From Pagrus major (lineage: Eukaryota > Chordata > Actinopteri > Spariformes > Sparidae): a stretch of DNA of 64,000 nt. The notes under the pieces are model-generated. The model ran no database searches. It saw only the letters and a list, made by a program, of their open reading frames with translations, and was not told the DNA's origin. The stretch is from the NCBI RefSeq assembly GCF_040436345.1, contig NC_133227.1, positions 27,610,671 to 27,674,670 of the forward strand. The letters are read 5' to 3'. The translations under genes were made by a program, and so were the position numbers. Position 1 is the stretch's first letter. Each line of letters starts with the position of its first letter. Below, piece after piece: positions 49,518 through 60,545 of the stretch.

Positions 49518-50015
49518 TGGGACCATACATCAAGTGAGAAGTAAGGTCATTTTCTCATAAGCTTACATGCAATTGGACCTCTTTTCACCCCCTGCTGGCC
49601 GTTAGAAAGAATCCAGGTTCAAGGCACTTTAGCTTTGGCTTCAGTCCATATTTTATACAGTAAATGGCTGAACGTCATCATAGTGTACATGCTACCTTGA
49701 CAGCTGCTGCTATTTTTCCATTTACTCGCCATAACTGCTGGTAATCTAAACTTTGGACCATCTTAAAGTGTTATTTTCTTCACAGTGACTATAATAAACT
49801 AAATAACAATTATAACAATAACCAGTTTACCTTTACTAAACAGCCAGGGCAGCAGAAGCATCTTTTATTGAACAGAAATGTGTTGTTGTCTTACAGAAAG
49901 ATCCTTTGATTTTCATACATAATAAACATTTTTATGATATATGTATGAAATCTAGTTAGTTTGTGGTTGATAGACTGCATGCACACACTTTAAAGTCCAT
50001 GTCTGCATTCCCCCA

Positions 50016-50017
<2 letters not shown>
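49518..50017. other. Non-coding, fragment of a further fish repeat
   Basis: CACCCCCTGCTGGCCGTTAG at about 49586 resembles another common non-autonomous repeat. No gene. Confidence 0.35.

Positions 50018-50049
<32 letters not shown>
50018..50049. repeat. (AC)16 microsatellite
   Basis: Simple AC array. Confidence 0.97.
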
Positions 50050-50051
<2 letters not shown>

Positions 50052-50165
50052 ATTCTGTCCAGGAACACTGAAATAGAGGCGATTATACCATTAAGGCGGT
50101 CACTAATCATGCTCGACCTTTTTCCTCCACATGTCGTAATGTGTTTCAGCTAAACCCCCACCCTC

Positions 50166-50168
<3 letters not shown>

Positions 50169-50220
<52 letters not shown>

Positions 50221-50234
50221 AGACACACACACAC
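50169..50234. repeat. (AC)n-(AG)n-(AC)n compound microsatellite
   Basis: About 24 AC units, a short AG run, then further AC units. Confidence 0.95.
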
Positions 50235-53200
50235 GTCCTCCTCCTACACTCATTACTTGACTTAAAAACCAGGAATTATTTTAGCTTTCTGTGCTTCAAA
50301 ATGCATCAAACTTTACTCCATTAAACCAAAACATCAGATCCTCCAAGTGCTTTAAAGCAATCACTGAGGCTTAATTACAGTTTTTGACCCTGATCTGGCC
50401 CTACTTAAGACCCCCATCCCCACCAGCGACCCCCACGTCCTGATCCTAAATGCAGTCGAAGAAAGCCGGGTGTCCCCTCACCCAGAAACACACCTCGGCA
50501 CTTAACATCCAGCAGCGTCTCTGGTCTAATTTCTCTTGAAACTGCAGCCTGTTAAAAAGCTCAAGGTGTTGCATATTATCAAGGCTTAACACAGGAGGTG
50601 GAGTGGGGAAGGAGGGGTGAGACATACATAAAGGGGGAGTGAAGCAAGAAAAATTCAAAATAGAGACGAAAGAAGCAATAAAACGGCCGAGAAGGAGTGA
50701 AGAATCTGTAAAGAAGAAGATAAAGAGGTGAAGGTTCAGGGCGTGCAGAGAAATGTTCATTTATTTATTCTCCGTCCTGAAGCGTAAACTGATAATAAGT
50801 CACTCAGCAGGGGTCCTTGGATCTCCGTCCAGCCGTTTTACAGTAAAGGATTATGGGTCATTAAAAACAGGAACTGGATCAAAACAATGTGTTGCGATGA
50901 AAAATGGAGACGCCTCCCAGACGCGATGGAGCAATCGCACCGAAACACGATGTACTTCCGCGGGTGACCTTACAAAATATACTCACGCCATCAGACGCTC
51001 CAAATATGCATCCCGTGATCCTTTGGGTGCCATCACGTTGGACGTTGCGTGTCTTGTAAACGTCCGCGGCGTGGAGGAGGTTGGAGGAGAGACGGTGTCG
51101 AACCCCGCAGAGAGACATTCTTCTTCTCAGCTTCACCTTGTGCTGAAAAGTAAATGTTTAAGCGAGCGGGGATAAACACCCTTAAATCATCACCACGAGC
51201 TGCGAGCGCACACCTTATGGGGGAATTCTGGGAAATAATAGTTGTCCCTTGGCTGTATCTGCGTGTGCATCAGGTGTGTGTGGAGGGAATTTAAGTCCAA
51301 GCACACACGGTCTCCAAAACAGACTTTTGTTTAAGGCTGCCAGCCTCGTCGATGTTTCTGATGGTGCCGAGATACGACAGCGGGTCAATGCATCTTTCGG
51401 TGCACCCTTAATCCCGGCGGCACAGATAGAGCTGCAGAGAATTGGTTAGAAATTTGTGGGAAACATTATCTCGTCTGATTCATAATGACAGCGAATGCCT
51501 GTCTTAGCTTGGGATGTAAACACGGATTAGGCTTTTTTTATTTAACAATATATTTGCTCGGCTTTTCTCCCCTCTGTCTTCCTGAAAGCCAAACAAATCA
51601 TTAACGTAATCGCGGCTGTGTGGCCGGGAGGGTACACGCCACAGTTACAGTAGGAGATAGAGCCGGAGCTCTTTATGTGCTCCACTAAGTTTCCACAAAC
51701 AAGGGATGTGACCCGACAGTGCTTCTGTAGGTCACAGTAAACACAACACGATACATTTTTTTACATGGAAATTAATTAGAAACAAAAAAACAGAAGTTAA
51801 ATTTGGAAATATTTAATCTGTTTGCACATGTCGGGCCCGTCACTTAATAAGTCTGACAGGAAGTTATAATTGGATTTAAGAAATAATCAGATGAATATGC
51901 AGCTCGACAGAACGTAAATCATTAAAATGTTCCCTGGCGTTGCTTCAGAAACTTCTTATTGAAACGCATTCCTCATGTGTTGCTTGTGTGGATTTGAGAT
52001 TTGACGGGAGAACAAAGAGGGCCCTTAAATGATAGCGGGTTATTAAAATAGACATAGAAGAGTAGAGTAGTGTCATTGCCGCTGTAAAGCTAAAAGAAAT
52101 GAGGTTTTGAAAACAGAGCCATACTTCCTAATATTCCTAATCCTTCGTCCTAATATTCAGTTATATTCTTATTAAAACATGAGAGAAGTTGCGTCACATG
52201 AGGGATGTGAATCACGTGTATTATGTGAGATTTTAAGGAAATTGAAATGAAATGAAACCGATAACACGATGCGTGAGTCGACAACTCGATGTGTTTTTAA
52301 GCGACGGGGACTAAAGAGCGCCAATATCACAGCACGAGTTGTTCTGAAAGGATTAAAGCTCTGTTAAGTTGTTCTCAGGACATTTAATTTAATTTCACAT
52401 TGAGTGTATTCGCTCATTTCAGTGTTTGATTTTTCAAAACCAATTTTACAAAACAAATAATACGCTTCAGTAGTTATTTACTTTCCATGACTTTAAAAAA
52501 GAGCAGGATAAAGAAAACACGTGTAACTTTAAGTTGTAACTAAAATGTTAGCGTATGTTCTGGACGCCACAGATACATACTTATTTGTATGTGTCAAAGG
52601 CTACGTACCAAATTGACAGGCGCTACAGTGACTGCAGTTCGAGTCTGCGTTGCACCTTTTGTCGGTGTGAAACCGCTGGATAACTTTCAGGGTACATCTG
52701 AACAATTCATAGTCGAGTTCGTGGCGACCAAAACTGTTATTTTTAGCCAAAACATGATGTTTTCCAGACCCTGCACAGCGTTGTGACGAGACAAATGTTT
52801 AAGATTGAACCTAAAGAAACGTAAAGTTTTAGCTTATGTGTGGTTTTGCAGAAACGCACTATGCCTACATTTATTCTGGCTAGTATGCAGAATTTTGCCT
52901 TTTTTCCAGCATCTACTGTATTGTGAAGCTGTGAGTGGTCGACGCATAACCTGTTGAAACTAACCAAAATTAAGAATTTATTATATTTTAACCAAAATAG
53001 TTTAGAGTCAGCTGAGAGAGATGGATGTGCTTGATGTAGGATGGAGAGGAAGAAGAAGTGTCGGCAGTCAGGAAGTAAAAAGCAAATATTTTGCATCCAA
53101 ACACTTTTCGTTTGTGTTGTTTGAGGCAGATTTAACTAAAACATTCATTGAGGATGACTTGATTTAATAGCTTCTTAAATAAAAAGATTTCATAATCTTC

Positions 53201-53318
53201 TGTGGATTTAGAAACTTCCCTCTGAATAAAACTCACAAACTGACGTCGTCAAACTGCTTCCAGTGATCGGGAAGAAGCGGAGGGGACACGACTCGCGTCG
53301 TATTATTTTATTTTGCAG
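50235..53318. other. Non-coding with CNE-like blocks
   Basis: Blocks at about 50480-50590 and 51480-51720 are complex and rich in TAAT, ATTA and forkhead/homeodomain-like words (AAACAAATCATTAACGTAAT). No gene recognised. Confidence 0.35.
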
Positions 53319-53336
53319 TCCAAGGGGCAGCACAGG
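53319..53336 (+). other. Candidate 18-nt micro-exon
   Basis: TATTTTATTTTGCAG (pyrimidine-rich acceptor) is followed by the 18 bases TCCAAGGGGCAGCACAGG and immediately by a near-consensus donor GTAAGCAAG. Length 18 keeps frame. No host gene is visible, so this rests only on the splice-signal pair. Confidence 0.25.
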
Positions 53337-53512
53337 GTAAGCAAGCAACCCCCTTCCACCCTCCAACCCCCCGACCCGACACACTCCTCCCCACCTCCCC
53401 CTCTGTATCTCTCAGCTCCCAGGAAGCTGCCGGGCTTGGCTGGAGCCAGAGTTCTGCCCCATCCATCATTCTTATCAGGGAGAGCCTGGCTGTACTGAGG
53501 AGAGCAGAGGAG

Positions 53513-53536
53513 GAGAAAAGAAAAGAAAAGAAAAGA
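53513..53536. repeat. (AAAAG)n microsatellite
   Basis: Four to five AAAAG units in a purine-rich tract. Confidence 0.85.
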
Positions 53537-53655
53537 GAAAGAGGAAGGAAAGAAAAGTGTATTTTTAAATAACAGGCACACGGATATAAGATCACTTTTA
53601 TGATGCATCAAGAGACGAGTGTGTGGGGGGGGTTGTGGTGCAGGTAGGAGGTAAG

Positions 53656-53680
53656 ATGGAGGTGGAGGTGGAGGTGGGGG
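53656..53680. repeat. (GGAGGT)n minisatellite
   Basis: Four GGAGGT-type units. A second array of the same unit lies at about 53796-53828, passing into (GGT)n. Confidence 0.85.
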
Positions 53681-53829
53681 TTAGGGAGTGATAAGCCCTG
53701 ATACAAACAATAACAACAGGCACCATGCAGCCACATCAAAGCCCCCCATTTAGATTTTGGCTGGTTGAGGGGTTGTATATGGATGGGGATAGGGGGTGGA
53801 GGTGGAGGTGGAGGTGGTGGTGGTGGTGT

Positions 53830-54255
53830 AGGGGTCCTCTGCAGTTACAGTTGTTCATCAAAGCCTCGGCAGCAGTCTGACCCCGCACCAGGACCAGGTT
53901 CAGAACATCTTTTACGACTCGGTTTCAAATAAACAAAACACAGCGAACAACACAGAGGAGAGGAATGTCCAAACCGGCTGCTGATAAAGACTTTACGGTC
54001 GGTCGCAGCAGACGGAGCTTTTACTCACTGCTGTGGATAAAGAGCTGAACGCCATAACTGTCAGCGTGTCCTCAGATGTCCGAGGGAGCGCTACACAGAC
54101 GGACAGACGGTGGAAACACTTTCACTATCAGAGCAGGATGTGCTGTCTTCCTCTTTATTAGATATCATCTCAGAGTAAGGAAGGAACTTTAATAATAATC
54201 AAATCTGTGTTTTTGTGAGGTTTGCCAGTTGTGTCTATCGTGGAGGGAAATTAAA
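53830..54255. other. Non-coding spacer
   Basis: No supportable feature. Confidence 0.4.
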
Positions 54256-54976
54256 GGAGAAGTTAACCCCCCAAAAAATTAAATTCAATCATTATGTCCT
54301 CCCCGCATGCCGATGAAAAGTCGGGTGAAGTTTGACAGTCCACAAAATATTTCTGGAGCTTCACAGCAGAGCAGTGTTCCAGCATTGTCCTCCTGGGGAC
54401 CAACCGGAAAAAAAAAAACATATGATGTCTCCATACAGCTCGTCCAGGATAAACAACAGCTTCACTGTAGTTTCAGACGGGTTGCGCACTAAGGCCCAAT
54501 CCCATTTCCTAGTTTTATCCCTACTCTTTGTTTTCAATGGGACAACCCGCCAAGACCCTCATACGTCGTCAGCTACATGACCGATCAGACATTTCCAACA
54601 TGGCGTCTTCTGCTGTGGTTATCCTGGTATTAGAGAAAAAAAAATGTGGATGCTCACAATTCATTCAAAACTTCACGCTATCAACCAAGCCATCAACAAA
54701 CACTGCCTTGTTACCGGCCACTAACGTTAGCGGTGCTTTATAGGCTAACTTTAGCAACCCGCGTTCCTACCCTGCCAGTCTGCACTTGTTTCACGCTTGT
54801 TGTAATCTAGCCCTTGCACGCCATACCCCTCTATCCTAACAAGAATCGGGACACCCTACACCTGGACGTGAATGTGCAAAACGAAGGGGTTGGGGGACAA
54901 GGTTGTATTGGGATTGGGCCTAACTCTTTTAGCTTAGCAGCTACATTTTCATCTTTAGGTGAACTGTTCCTTTACT
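54256..54976. mobile_element. Foldback MITE, copy 3 (interrupted)
   Basis: The left arm (54256-54489) matches copy 1: AAAGGAGAAGTTAACC, TGAAGTTTGACAGTCCAC, TTTCTGGAGCTTCACAGC and CCATACAGCTCGTCCAG. After the nested insertion the centre TTTTAGCTTAGCAGCTACA resumes and jumps to the end TAGGTGAACTGTTCCTTTA, so most of the right arm is deleted. Confidence 0.75.
54493..54920. mobile_element. Nested MITE with TAA duplication and GGCCCAATCCCA termini
   Basis: The element begins GGCCCAATCCCATTTC and ends TGGGATTGGGCC, a perfect 12-bp terminal inverted repeat, flanked on both sides by TAA (54490-54492 and 54921-54923). At 428 bp without a transposase it is non-autonomous. TAA duplication fits PIF/Harbinger-like or other T-N-A-targeting fish elements. 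Its position inside copy 3 is confirmed by uninterrupted centres in copies 1 and 2. Confidence 0.85.
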
Positions 54977-56647
54977 GAGATGTCCTAAAATGGCCACCCA
55001 ACCAGCTCGTATTCTTAGATCAAACTAGGGGTATACCGCTGTTGATGATAATCGTGATATTTAAAAAAGAAATATTGATTTCGCCTCTTAAATCATTTGC
55101 GTTTCTTTCTCATTCTCACTTTGTGTTGATGCATCTGAACGCTGGTTGCCATCTGCCATAAAACAGAAAGATTAATTAAGTGTAATTGTTCTTTTCGTAC
55201 ACTTTTGTACAGTTACACTCACAGACTCTCTCCTCCTCCATACACTCATATTTTGACAAAAAAGTAACAAAGTTGAAGATGAATTTGACCGATCGCATGT
55301 TTTTTCAAATTTTCTAGAGCGATAATATTGTCGTAAATTCTTTAAGCCACGATAATCATGTCGTAAAAATCAGATGTTGTGACTTTTTGGTGTTTTATTT
55401 TAATGTTTTTTTCCACTATAAAGTTTTAACTTTCCCAGATTCTCAATTTTCCATCCATCCAACATTGTTGCTCTCTGTTTATGGTTGCCAACATGACACT
55501 CTGTTTGTTTAATCACCTGTACCAGAGCCTCTTTACCTCACGACGTTAGAGGACCGAGCTCCTCTCTGGATGCGGCTTTAATCACATCACACAGTGAGCA
55601 GCACCTTCAGTTCAAACAGGCCACACTCATCCTGTCAGCTGCACCGCCATCAGCTGAGGCTCGACCGCTGCGACGCGCTGCAGCTTCAAAGCTGCTGCTC
55701 GTCTGGCTCACGCCAAAACCAGTTACAGTGGTGGAGAGCAGACCGCCGGCACACAAAGGAAGCTTTGCTTTAATGTTATCAGAGGCCGATCCACGTCTGT
55801 GCTGAGCTGTAATGATGCTGTATTTCCCTGCCTGTCTCACAACGGCCTCATGGCTTTTATAAGCAGGCCCTAATACAACTATACACCATTAGTGAGCCAC
55901 TTTTATTACGTTTCCAGCCCTGCAGAAGCCCATTCATCTCCAGCGAGATGGATCGCTCTTGTTTTTTGTGATCATCAAGATGAATGAGTTTATGTTTCCC
56001 TCTGGCGATGGAGGGGGGAGGACGGTGCCTGCGTGAGGATGAGCATCCAATCAGGAGCAAAAACACAGAATATATTTTGTCTTTTCGCCAAAACAATCGA
56101 ACTATAAACCACTTTTCCCATTTCTGAACACATGCTTGACTGTTCTTTTGTATTTTTTATCCGTTTTGTTAGTTTGAAGTGACAGTTCTGAGGTGACTCT
56201 AGCGTCTGGTCCATGTTGTGTTTCTTGCAGAGCTCTAAATATAAACCAAAACACACTTAAAATGAAAGTTTGAAGTCCCCTTTTTTTACGTCTTCTGTGA
56301 CTGGACTTGAGAAAACACGCTCACTAACCTCAACTTAACAACTGTTCAGTCACACTGATGAACATTTACATTTCTCAGTTTGAGGAGTCAGCTCTTCAGC
56401 TGCAGCTGCTCCTATCAGAGCTTCTTTTGTTCCCGCATCCTGGTACAAAGACAATATGTGAAACTGTTCTCAGTAAACCTTTTAAATTTTAATTCTTCGG
56501 GGGTTTTGTGGGTCAGGGGTTCAGGCAGACATCGCCTGTTAAGTGTCACGAGTCATCAACAAAAAATCTCGACTTTTTTTCCACGTTATATAAACATTTA
56601 ACTGTTAAATGACATATTCTGCCAATTTCCCTCTCTGTAAAAAACAG
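54977..56647. other. Non-coding with one large CNE-like block
   Basis: About 55580-56000 is complex sequence with homeodomain-like words (GCTGTAATGATGC, ACCATTAGTGAGCC, GCCCATTCATCTCC). No exon recognised. Confidence 0.35.
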
Positions 56648-57058
56648 CAGAGGTGGCGACATTTTGTGTTGGTAAAGCGTCCCGAGCAGCAGTAAAGTGA
56701 GAAAATAAGAAAATCTCTGCAGATACGAGACACTAACACGCCTTTTCTCCCCGTTCCAGTCTCCCTCTCTGTCTGTTTACGTCTTCTTGTGTCTTTTACG
56801 GCGTTTCGTCTCGCTACGTCTGCCGTGTGTGATGTGCAACAGTAGGCTGAAATCAGTCTTGTGATGTTGGGAGGGTGGCGTCCGATGACGTAAAATTAAA
56901 ATAATTATCCGTTATTCCCCTCAAATGCATTCAAACTAAAGTAACGAGCCTGTTTTGAAAAGGTAAGAGGAGAAAGTCAAAAAGTTAAGTACAGATACCT
57001 GAAAAATATACTTCAGTACAGTAACAAAGTATTTGTACTTTGTTACGTCCCACCTCTG
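56648..57058 (+). repeat. Dispersed family R1, copy C (possibly hAT-related)
   Basis: The best-delimited copy. It opens CAGAGGTGGCGAC and closes GTCCCACCTCTG, so the ends CAGAGGTGG / CCACCTCTG are inverted, which recalls the CAGAGGTG termini of Tol2-type hAT elements. The interior matches copies A and B. I could not find an 8-bp target duplication. Confidence 0.7.
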
Positions 57059-58242
57059 AATAATGACAAGAACGTGGTGAGGAAAAACAAAATCACTTTA
57101 TTTTAAATTAGTTTTCATTTTGACCTTTAAGAGTCAACGGAGATAAATTCCTCCTCAGGTCATTAAAAAGCCAGAGACACATTACAGAGGACATGACCTC
57201 GGTGTCCTCAGTGGTCGCCGTGGCCGTCAGTACAAATCGTCTTTTTAATGCAACACCTCATTGTTGGGTTTTGAATTGATTATTTGAGCAAAAAACTACG
57301 TGTGGATGGGGCTTTTGACGGCGCAAGAAATAAGGAAAAAGAGACAATCAGTCACAAGTTAAGAGGTAGAGATTGGAGACTCTTTGTACGACTTTGTGTC
57401 TGTAATCTTGGCAGAAGAGGCTCCTGTACGGGCGTTGAAAGCTGCGGCCCGAGCAGATCCGTGCCGACCAGACGGCAGCGGCCTCGCGTGCTCTTGCGCC
57501 GCTCGTTGTTTTCATAAAGGCCAAAGCTCGGAGGCCCCCTGACAGATACCGAGATGTAATTGGAAGCGTCTGGCATTGTGTGTCGGCCTACAACCTCAGT
57601 GCTTCTGTCTGCACGTACAGAGAGACTCCGACCTGTACACACACTTAAAGTCAAGTCACAGTATATCATGACCCGACGTCACAGGTTTGCTTTTACACTG
57701 ATCTATTGGCTGTGAGAGACCGTGGGAGCAGGGAGTGGATGCCCGCAGGGATCATCCACATTTGGTTATGAAGTAAGAAGAGAGAAAAAAAATCAAAAAG
57801 GTTTATTTCAAACCAGGAGGAACACAGTCACTGTGGTTTGTTTCTTTTTAGGTTTTATAAACTTAGAAAGTTGTATTATTTTTGTGTGGTAATGTAGGTC
57901 AGAGGATAGTTTGTGTAGAGGTCGTTTGGGAAATGTTTGTTTACTTGTGCGACGGTTTAATTCGGTCTGTTTACGACAGTACAAGATAAAACACCGCAGA
58001 GAGAGAAATTTGAACTCATTGTTGTTTCGGATGAACATCAGCTTCCAGAAAATGGTCGCTAGTCTTCCCGGGTTTCGTACAAGAACAACAAAAAAACACA
58101 AGATCACACAAAGTCAACAAGACAAGAAAACAATAAGAGAAGCTACAAAAACAGTACATGTTTTTTTTTCATCTATAATTTTCTAAATATTGTAAATTCC
58201 CAAAACTCCTCCAAATCAAATGATTACATCTGTGACTCATAG
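57059..58242. other. Non-coding with a CNE-like block
   Basis: About 57480-57640 (CATAAAGGCCAAAGCTCGGA, CGAGATGTAATTGGAAGC) looks like conserved regulatory DNA. No gene. Confidence 0.35.
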
Positions 58243-58735
58243 AAGTGTTTTCCTTCTCAAGTACTCCACTTAAGTATAATTTCGAGGTACTGGTACTGTA
58301 CTTGAGTATTTCCTTTTCTTCTTCTGCTACTATATACTTCCATTCTATGGCATTTTGGAGGCTAATATTGCACTTTTACTCCCCTACATGCATGTGATGA
58401 CTTTAGTTACAAGTTGCTTTGCAGATTACATGCTGCATCGGAGCCTAAGTAGTGCATTTTTTAAAATTAAAGTATTATTTCAGTAATGAGATGATAAAAA
58501 CACTCATTCTGATAATCAGAAAAATGCTAAATATCGGATCTAAAAGATGATTATCAGTCGACCCATAGTATAAAATATATACATTCAGGAAAAGGCATAT
58601 ATGCTTTACTTTTACTTGTACTTTTGGCACTTAAGTATATCTAAAATCAGATACTTACAGACTTTTACTCAATTACTATTTATTCTTTTACCAAAGTAAT
58701 ATTTTATCTTTACTTTTACTCAAGTGTGACTTGGT
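58243..58735. repeat. TACTT-rich dispersed repeat, copy 2
   Basis: Fuller copy of the element at 25705, from CTCAAGTACTCCACTTAAG to ACTTTTACTCAAGTG, sharing TCAGAAAAATGCTAAATATC and GATTATCAGTCGAC. Confidence 0.65.
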
Positions 58736-60226
58736 CATTGGTGTTTTCTGATTGGATGACCCTCACTGCAAGACTTCAAACAAAGTTACAAATCACTGCT
58801 GGACGAAAATACATCTGTTTAACGACGTGACGATGGTATGGTTAAGGTTTGGTTAGGGTTAGGGAAATGGGTTTGGGATGCTAAAATTAGAAAACATTTT
58901 AGTTTGGGTCAAGATGTGGTGAAGGTAAGGAAACGGCTGTGGTAAAAAGAAACCGTGAACAGGTTGTTATCCTTCTGAAGTCAGGCTCAGCCACACATTG
59001 TTTTAAATGTATTTATCTTTTTATAATCCAACACGTGGGTGCTATGAAGCCCAAATATGTGCTGTGTTGTCGCAATTCAGCCCAAAGTAAATTCAAAGCT
59101 GTTGTTGAAACATTTGGAGTACAGGCATCGTTTTGGACTCTTTTGAAAGGTTAAGCTCTGTAAGTGGTTTCTGGCACTAGATTATTTATTTTTCTCGCCT
59201 GAATCTGTAATGCAAAAATGAGCCTGCAGGTGACCTGTAACTGCCCCTATTAAAAATGCCATTTTGTGACCTCATAATACCCCCTGCCTCTGATTAAAAA
59301 CTTTATAGTTCCTTTTAACATGAATGTTGTGCATATAAAGTAATCAAAAACAAGTGCTTAGTTGGAAAAACAGCCTATATAAAAGAGCAGATTGCATTAA
59401 ATGACAAACGTTTATTATTTCCAAGCTTGGGGCTTTATAACCCATTAAAATATCTTCACGGATTTGAAGTCCCATTGGCTACATGATCGCATCATCTGGA
59501 GGATGAAGAGAGAGGGGATAGGACATGGAGTGAGCCTCCTGTCTTTGAAATCACTCTTTGGCTGTTGCAGGCCGCATGGCGGGCATAGAAGTGCTTAACT
59601 AAGTGGTTTCTGGGTTGTAGCAGCTGTAGCGCCACCGCCATCCACTTCAGTTCCTGACATGAAAATCAGCTCATATGAATGTAACGCAAACATGATATGA
59701 CACCTGTTGTAGGAATGTCAATATGGTACAGATGACAGAAACAGGGGTCGTTTTGGAAACTGTTTAAAGAATAAAAGGTGGTTTCTGACATTATTAGATG
59801 ATTCAACAAGTGCTTAAAGTAGATTAAAGTGTACTAAGGCCGAGCAATATAGTAAAATCAAGAAGAAGAAAAGGAAGCATTTAAATAAAGTCGTTTATTA
59901 TCTCCAACAAGATCATGTTTTTATCTGCGTCTCTTTATTTGTTTATTCTTGTGCAGTCAGGATAAACGGTAGCATCACTTTCTGTGGGGTGTTTACAGAC
60001 GTATGTATAGATGCATACAAACCAGAAATAATGATCATACAAATGTGCTGATATATCAATATATGATCTAAAGAATGGAGTTATATTATTACCAAAACAT
60101 GTTGGATAAAGGTTGGTTTGTGCTGGAATGAAAAAAAACATTTAAAAAGAGACTCTTCGCTGCGCTGTCTGCTGTCTTTAAGGAGAATCTGATTTATATT
60201 TTTTCATTTGAACGTTATTCATCCAG
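58736..60226. other. Non-coding, no gene recognised
   Basis: A TTAGGGTTAGGG pair inside a degenerate GGTTAAGG-rich stretch is at about 58845-58870; it is not a telomere. Nothing else supportable. Confidence 0.4.
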
Positions 60227-60545
60227 GTCGCTTCCTGCTTATCTCCGGCGGAGAATCATCCAAGACAGCAGCAGTTAACACCTCCACAAGTGACAGCCTC
60301 GGACTACCTTGATGCAGAGAGCGTTACGCTTTGGCCGATATCCCAAACATCGGACTGGACGGTACCGGCATGAGATCGCAGATAGGAAAGCGGGACTAAA
60401 CAACATGTGACACGAGCAGAATGGACCATAAATCCCATCCAGGGCTCAGCGAGAATGAGCAACAATGAGTGGCTGGAGTGAACGGCCAGATGTGGAGCGG
60501 TGCTGCTGAAGAGGGAGACAGATTTATGGCCTCGTCTTTAATGAG
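60227..60545 (+). other. Candidate 5' exon with start codon near a splice donor
   Basis: An acceptor-like TTATTCATCCAG precedes 60227 and a donor AG|GTAACA follows 60545. The last stretch is open from ATG at 60490 (MWSGAAEEGDRF) through a second in-frame ATG at 60526 (MASSLMR) into the donor. Several short upstream ATG frames occur first. This is the pattern of a 5'UTR exon with a short coding end, but I do not recognise the protein and no second exon is in the window. Confidence 0.3.

Noticed and set aside
58845-58870. TTAGGGTTAGGG as an interstitial telomere
   Set aside because: Only two units inside a degenerate GGTTAAGG repeat common in fish.
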